NCBI GenBank assembly: GCA_021846005.1
Contig: JAJZIZ010000003.1
Coordinates: 1-25,350, forward strand
DNA: 25,350 bases
From: Microcaldota archaeon
GTDB taxonomy: Archaea; Micrarchaeota; Micrarchaeia; Micrarchaeales; CABMGC01
Reading direction: 5' to 3'
The translations under genes and the position numbers were made by a program. Every line of letters begins with the position of its first letter. Position 1 is the stretch's first letter. Positions 21,365 through 25,350 of this stretch are shown piece by piece. The notes below the pieces were generated by a model, which was given only the letters and a program-made list of their open reading frames with translations, was not told the origin of the DNA and made no database searches.

Positions 21365-22185
21365 CAGATAAATACACAATGAAATACGAGGCGCGGATGG
21401 AGAAAGCAGCGAATAATGCCGCAAGGAAGCTGTTTGACGTAATGTCAAGGAAGAAAACAAACCTGATATTCAGCGATGACATTACAGATCCGGAAAAGAT
21501 GCTTCGCCTTGCCGACCTCCTGGGACCTGAGATAGCCGTACTGAAGACGCACATAGATTTGGTGGATTATTTCACACCGGAACTTACAAAACGGCTTGTA
21601 GGACTTTCGGAAAAACATGATTTTATGATATTTGAAGACAGAAAGTTTGCGGATATAGGCAATACGGTGAAAATGCAGTATACACATGGGGTTTACAGGA
21701 TAGCAGAATGGTCCAACTTCGTGAATGTGAACGTGCTTCCAGGACCGGGACCGATAAAAGGCATCGGAGAAGTGATGAGCGGCATCAAAGATAGCATTGC
21801 CAGAGGAATAATCATACTTGCACAGATGTCATCGGAAGGAAATCTCGCAACAGGAGAATATACGGAAAAGGCAGTGGAATTCTCGAATCAAAACAGAGAG
21901 TTCGTGGCCGGATATATAGGAAACGGAAGCGATGCGGCCGAATTGAAGAAGCTTGCCAAAATTGCACTGCCTGGTCACGTCATAATGACTCCAGGAATCA
22001 AAATAGACGGAGGAAGCGATGGCATCGGACAGAGATACTGCTCGCCTGAAGGTGCAGTTCTTGCCGGTTCTGACTGCATAATAGTAGGAAGAGGGATATA
22101 CGGCGCTGGAAGTCCGCTTGAAGCCGCCAAGGAATACAGAAGAAGAGGATGGGAAGCTTATCTTACAAAAACAAAGAGTGAATAA
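21361..22185 (+). CDS. pyrF: Orotidine 5'-phosphate decarboxylase, eukaryote-like type
   Basis: Makes UMP from OMP. 274 aa, longer than the usual archaeal PyrF (about 210-230). The active-site array D-x-K-x-x-D is D93-R-K95-F-A-D98 in IFEDRKFADIGNTV, preceded by the substrate-binding K62 in AVLKTHIDLVDYF. These motifs, plus VYRIAEWSNFVN, LLAQMSSEGNLATGEYTEKAV and the C-terminal GIKIDGGSDGIGQRY region, closely resemble yeast Ura3 and animal UMP synthase rather than typical archaeal enzymes. GGAGG precedes the ATG within the end of the kinase gene. OPRT follows directly, its ATG touching the TAA. Confidence 0.95.
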   Translation: MTDKYTMKYEARMEKAANNAARKLFDVMSRKKTNLIFSDDITDPEKMLRLADLLGPEIAVLKTHIDLVDYFTPELTKRLVGLSEKHDFMIFEDRKFADIGNTVKMQYTHGVYRIAEWSNFVNVNVLPGPGPIKGIGEVMSGIKDSIARGIIILAQMSSEGNLATGEYTEKAVEFSNQNREFVAGYIGNGSDAAELKKLAKIALPGHVIMTPGIKIDGGSDGIGQRYCSPEGAVLAGSDCIIVGRGIYGAGSPLEAAKEYRRRGWEAYLTKTKSE

Positions 22186-22959
22186 ATGGAGATCCTTTCG
22201 GGAAATAGGAAAGCGGAGCTAAAAGAAGGCGTCATGCGCGGCATGTATGAGACAGGGCAGATTCTCACATGGTACAGAGACAGGCCGGAAGGATGGAAAC
22301 TTGCAAGCGGGCTCTGGAGTCCGTTTTACATAAACCAGCGTTCCATGCCTTCGCATCCCAAAGTTTTCCAGGACGCCGTAACTGCAGTAGGATCTATCCT
22401 GCTTGATCTCGGATATAAGCCTTATAGTAAGGACAAGGTAGTCGGGCTTGCCATGGCAGGCATACCTATTGCGAGCGCATTGTCTGCGCAGTTTGGTTTT
22501 CCGTCATTGTATACGAGAAAACTTCCCGATAACGTTAAAACAGAGAAGGATGTGGAAGAGTATGTCGGTAATCATGGCCAGCATGCGCTTGTGGAAGGAA
22601 CAATAGAGAATGGAGACCGGCTAATTATGATAGATGACCTGGTCACCAAATTTGACAGCAAACTGCTGGCGATGGGGCAGATAAACGGGGAACTGAAAAA
22701 AAGAAACATAAGCGCCACAGTAAAAGACATTGCAGTACTGATAGACAGGGAACAGGGAGGCGAGACAAGGGCTGCTGAGCTCGGGATGGGGCTTCACTCC
22801 TTCATACGTTTCAAAAGCGAAGGGATTGGACTGCTTAAGGAATCGCTCTCAGAGATAGAGTATTCTACGATTACAGATTATCTTTCAGATGATAGCAAGT
22901 ATCAGGAGAAAGGCCTGCAGAATGAACTGCAGGAACTTGCTAGGCGGAAGGGAAGATGA
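22186..22959 (+). CDS. pyrE: Orotate phosphoribosyltransferase-like protein
   Basis: 257-aa type I phosphoribosyltransferase, the step before PyrF. SGLWSPFYINQRSM (41-54) is the orotate-binding N-terminal segment; VVGLAMAGIPIASALS and PSLYTRK carry the flexible region, and HALVEGTIENGDRLIMIDDLVT (133-154) the PRPP strand. The PRPP loop reads DDLVTKFDS where the usual form is DDvxTtGxS, so the glycine is missing. It starts immediately after the pyrF stop. The 3' end overlaps that of the opposing Mre11-like gene by 20 nt. Its identity is strongly supported by the neighbour; the activity needs the odd loop to work. Confidence 0.88.
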   Translation: MEILSGNRKAELKEGVMRGMYETGQILTWYRDRPEGWKLASGLWSPFYINQRSMPSHPKVFQDAVTAVGSILLDLGYKPYSKDKVVGLAMAGIPIASALSAQFGFPSLYTRKLPDNVKTEKDVEEYVGNHGQHALVEGTIENGDRLIMIDDLVTKFDSKLLAMGQINGELKKRNISATVKDIAVLIDREQGGETRAAELGMGLHSFIRFKSEGIGLLKESLSEIEYSTITDYLSDDSKYQEKGLQNELQELARRKGR

Positions 22960-24142
22960 TATCCAGGGCGCGGTTTATGGAGGTCTCCTTCTTTTCTTCG
23001 GAGCTCAGCAGGTCAAATAGGACTGAGGGACTCACATTAAGGTCGTATTTGTTCTCCGCAAGCCTTTTGACGAAGATTCCGACTCCATAATCGCGTATTG
23101 ATGCGTTCTCTAGCATGCCGCTCCTGAGTTCCTCTATCTCCTTGGAAACCTTGGAGTCTATCCCGGATTTGGTTATCTCCACTATGGCGCTTCCGGAATG
23201 GGAATCGGAGATTGATTTCAGGCTCAAGTCTATGTTTTTGAACCCCTCCTTCAGCCTGCCTTCCAGGACTACACGGATTATGGGTTTGTCTGTACCGCCC
23301 GGAGTTATCTTTGATACCTCTTCTTCAACCATGTGTTTTACCTCTGCCGGCGCCAGGCCTTCAATGTCCAGCTTTACCATGACGAATCTTCTTGAGTTTA
23401 TCTTCCTGAAAAAGTAATTGTTAGTTTCAGTGTCGTATATGAAAAATCCTTTTTCTTCCTGCTCGCCTTCCTTCAGTTGTGTCAGCACCGTGCTTCCCGG
23501 AATCAGGAAGCTCTTGCCATGGCATTTGGCTTCGACTTTGCTGTGTATGTGTCCATCGATATAAAGATCGAACCCCTTTGGCAGCTCTTCAAGTTTTATT
23601 ATATTCTCGCCGAATGGAAGAAACTCGTATACGGATTGATGGAAGATGAAAAGATTGAATGCTCCTTCAAGTGGCGCGGGGTTTATTTGGGCTATGGTCT
23701 CCTTGAAACGCTCTTCGGCGACGCCGCCTATCCCAAATACTGAAATACGTTCGGAGCCTTTGCCAACAGTCACCCTGGCCTGATTTGCATTTACAAGATA
23801 TCCTGCCAGATTCAGAAGATCTATGGAATCTGTTTCGTCAGCAGTTCTCCGTTCATGAGTACCGGGTATTGCTATTATAGGCGCTTCGGTGTAGCAGTTG
23901 CCCCGCCCCTCAAAGCCGATGACCCTCGCTGCAAATTTCTGTGAGGATATTTTCTTGAAGAGGGTTGCCGCTTCTATTATTATTTCTGGCTTTGGATGCC
24001 TGTAATCGAAAACATCCCCTGCTATCACCATAAGATCAGTTTCCCTGCTTGCGACCTCCATGGCTTCGGTGGCCTGCCTGAGGGCATCCTCCCTGAAGCG
24101 TTCATAGCCTATATGGAAATCGGAAAGTATGGCTATCTTCAA
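22940..24142 (-). CDS. Mre11-like DNA repair nuclease (metallophosphoesterase)
   Basis: 400 aa from the TTG at 24142, which follows GGTG and a 5-nt spacer and places KIAILSDFHIGYE at the N-terminus; the earlier TTG at 24175 adds 11 unconserved residues. The phosphoesterase motifs are D8-x-H10, GDVFD (D43), GTH (T95-H96), FHQS (H168) and DGHIHS (H198, H200). Motif III is usually GNH; Thr replaces the metal-binding Asn. After about residue 260 comes a capping-like domain and a C-terminal region (LFDLLSSEEKK...INRALDII) that could bind Rad50. No rad50, herA or nurA lies in the window. It is downstream of the prepilin peptidase gene with a 34-nt gap. Confidence 0.8.
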   Translation of the reverse strand: MKIAILSDFHIGYERFREDALRQATEAMEVASRETDLMVIAGDVFDYRHPKPEIIIEAATLFKKISSQKFAARVIGFEGRGNCYTEAPIIAIPGTHERRTADETDSIDLLNLAGYLVNANQARVTVGKGSERISVFGIGGVAEERFKETIAQINPAPLEGAFNLFIFHQSVYEFLPFGENIIKLEELPKGFDLYIDGHIHSKVEAKCHGKSFLIPGSTVLTQLKEGEQEEKGFFIYDTETNNYFFRKINSRRFVMVKLDIEGLAPAEVKHMVEEEVSKITPGGTDKPIIRVVLEGRLKEGFKNIDLSLKSISDSHSGSAIVEITKSGIDSKVSKEIEELRSGMLENASIRDYGVGIFVKRLAENKYDLNVSPSVLFDLLSSEEKKETSINRALDIIFPSA

Positions 24143-24176
24143 AAAAACACCTGCGCGCATGGCGTGCTTTTTCAAT

Positions 24177-25040
24177 TTAGATGATGAAGTATATAAGAAG
24201 ATTGCCGAAAAGTACTGAGATCGCTATCCCCATAAGGGCGAAGAACGCCAAGGGTATTCCGCTAGTGTATACGGGAAGCTTCTTCTTGATGTGCTTGGTT
24301 TCCTTCAGCATTTTTCCTGTGACAAGCCTGCCGAAATGCTCTGACTCCGATGTGAAATATTTCAAGTCGGATTTCTGCATGAGGTTTGTTGCTATCATGT
24401 CTTCCCTGGACAAGCTTGATGGATAGACATAGGAAACCATCTGGAGGTTTATTTCCCTCTCGAATGCCACGGCGAGAGCTGAGGCTGCGCCCATCGTAAG
24501 TATTATGGCCACTGCGGCTAGCCTTATTCCGGTCAGATAGGAAAGTACCAGCAAAAGGGCAACATATGCGAAGAAAAGAAAGGTGCCTTGGCGGACTTTT
24601 GCCTTGCTTACGTTCGATATCTTTAGATTTCCTCTCAGAAGCGCCTTCCCGAGATAGTATATCGTAGTTATTATCACCGCTGAATACCCGGTGGAAATTA
24701 GCACTGAAAGAATGAATGGCAGGCCGAATTGAGGGATTTGCGACAATAAAGGAGCAGGCTGTATAGGTATCAGCATGCTTATGGTTGCAAATTCCATAAA
24801 GTCCCCTGCGCCCATTACTCCTTTTTTGTAAAGCAGGAAGCCGAATGCGATTATAAGCCCTGAGACAGCCAGGCTTGCCGCTATGGTTTTTATCCCGTAA
24901 GTGAAAGTTATTGCCAGAGCCAGTATGAATACAGCATATACAAATATGTCAGGCACATTGCGCTTGTTGAACAGGTCATATGCGGCATATGCCGATGCAA
25001 CTGCCACAAGAATAACTATTCTGAAAAGAAATGGAATCAT
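24177..25040 (-). CDS. Archaeal prepilin/preflagellin peptidase (A24 family)
   Basis: 287-aa membrane aspartic protease that removes class III signal peptides from archaeal pilins and archaellins. The two catalytic Asp motifs are present: D22 in YDLFNKRNVPD and D80 in the GxGD box MGAGDFME. About seven hydrophobic segments are visible, and a soluble loop (about 200-255) precedes the last one or two. It is longer than FlaK-type enzymes (about 230 aa). CATATAAATA on the minus strand (about 25065-25075) is about 30 nt before the ATG, suggesting a leaderless transcript. No pilin gene is in the window. Confidence 0.9.
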   Translation of the reverse strand: MIPFLFRIVILVAVASAYAAYDLFNKRNVPDIFVYAVFILALAITFTYGIKTIAASLAVSGLIIAFGFLLYKKGVMGAGDFMEFATISMLIPIQPAPLLSQIPQFGLPFILSVLISTGYSAVIITTIYYLGKALLRGNLKISNVSKAKVRQGTFLFFAYVALLLVLSYLTGIRLAAVAIILTMGAASALAVAFEREINLQMVSYVYPSSLSREDMIATNLMQKSDLKYFTSESEHFGRLVTGKMLKETKHIKKKLPVYTSGIPLAFFALMGIAISVLFGNLLIYFII

Positions 25041-25160
25041 CCAATCTGTTTCAATAGAGATGTTAAATATTTATATGGGACGCATGCTCCGCCCAGAAGG
25101 AGTGCTGTTTTTGTTTGTTGCTTCTTTCCGATATAGGAATAAAGCAGTATGAGAAGGCAA

Positions 25161-25200
25161 GAGTGACATCCTCTCTCAACTAAAGGTTGAGAGCTTCCCC
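25161..25200 (-). mobile_element. Right-end hairpin of an IS200/IS605-type element
   Basis: Reading the minus strand, CTCTCAAC and GTTGAGAG form a perfect 8-bp stem around CTTTA, followed by AGGATGTCAC. The stem overlaps the tnpB stop codon. Subterminal hairpins at this place are recognised by TnpA in IS200/IS605 elements and form the 3' part of the TnpB guide RNA (family knowledge). The element boundary is probably near GTCAC; sequence beyond it (about 25163 downwards) would act as guide. Confidence 0.75.
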
Positions 25201-25350
25201 TGCGTTTGCAAGGTATGTTCTCAGTTCTTCGGGAATTGCCTCCTGTTGAGGTCTTACGTTCTCTCCCTGAGCGTGACTTTCCCTCTGTCCGAGGGTAGCT
25301 CTGTTGAGTATGTTTATTGATGCGTTTATGTCCCTGTCCAACCGCAGGCC
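25180..25350 (-). CDS. tnpB: TnpB (IS200/IS605 RNA-guided nuclease), C-terminal end only
   Basis: Only the last 56 codons lie in the window; the gene enters from the right edge. LRLDRDINASINILNRATLG is the classic end of the RuvC domain, with the third catalytic Asp in DRDxNA. The following 36 residues (GQRESHAQGENVRPQQEA...) form the variable tail. The TAG stop falls inside the right-end hairpin. Whether the rest is intact, and whether tnpA is present, cannot be seen. Confidence 0.92.
   Translation of the reverse strand, partial: GLRLDRDINASINILNRATLGQRESHAQGENVRPQQEAIPEELRTYLANAGEALNL

Noticed and set aside
22940..24175. Mre11-like protein starting at TTG 24175 or ATG 24160
   Set aside because: Both add residues before the first conserved strand, while TTG 24142 has GGTG at the five-base spacing used elsewhere in the window.

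Overview
The window is archaeal. The evidence is AT-rich box A promoters about 25 nt ahead of start codons, GGTG ribosome-binding sites, and an archaeal/eukaryotic-type gene set: RNase P proteins Rpp30 and Pop5, a DRG-type GTPase, an L41e-like ribosomal peptide, a beta-CASP RNase, ADP-forming acyl-CoA synthetase, a preflagellin-type prepilin peptidase and an OB-fold SSB. Dense packing, short versions of some proteins and non-AUG starts suggest a small-genome lineage such as Micrarchaeota or other DPANN. That placement is inference; no rRNA is present to confirm it.

Layout. 1-5.5 kb: AlaX editing enzyme; a leftward group of glycosylation-sequon-rich surface protein, CysRS and undecaprenyl-diphosphatase; then an overlooked 37-codon L41e-like gene followed by S-adenosylhomocysteine hydrolase. 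5.5-7.3 kb: an FMN-type flavoprotein, then an accessory island made of a GC-rich array of hairpins (about 6120-6491) and a winged-helix/RelE-type toxin-antitoxin pair, next to tRNA-Glu. 7.4-11.1 kb: a thymidylate locus with thymidylate kinase and dCMP deaminase rightward, and dCTP deaminase, a tandem ThyX and a PRC-barrel protein leftward. 11.3-13.2 kb: DRG GTPase, Rpp30, Pop5. 13.2-16.7 kb: rhodanese, a 55-aa membrane protein, SSB, an ACT-like protein, an IS200/IS605 end relic and a beta-CASP RNase. 16.8-19.6 kb: a tail-anchored winged-helix protein and both subunits of acyl-CoA synthetase. 19.8-23 kb: HAD nucleotidase, PfkB kinase, a eukaryote-type OMP decarboxylase and OPRT. 23-25.35 kb: an Mre11-like nuclease, prepilin peptidase, and the 3' end of an IS200/IS605 tnpB cut by the window edge.

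How the genes work together. The thymidylate locus covers dCTP/dCMP to dUMP (two deaminases), dUMP to dTMP (ThyX) and dTMP to dTDP (Tmk). The 20-23 kb cluster finishes UMP synthesis and adds a nucleoside-type kinase and a nucleotidase. Acyl-CoA synthetase would give ATP by substrate-level phosphorylation.

Main points for a second look: (1) a GGTG-N5-start rule that points to CTG and ACG start codons for tmk and dCMP deaminase, and TTG for several other genes; (2) an uncharacterised hairpin array with mutually exclusive stems beside the toxin-antitoxin operon; (3) a tandem ThyX whose two copies have lost complementary halves of the signature motif, with a 16-bp inverted repeat around its promoter and start; (4) an orphan IS605-type terminal hairpin about 10 kb from a tnpB with the same end; (5) a eukaryote-like OMP decarboxylase beside an OPRT with a deviant PRPP loop.
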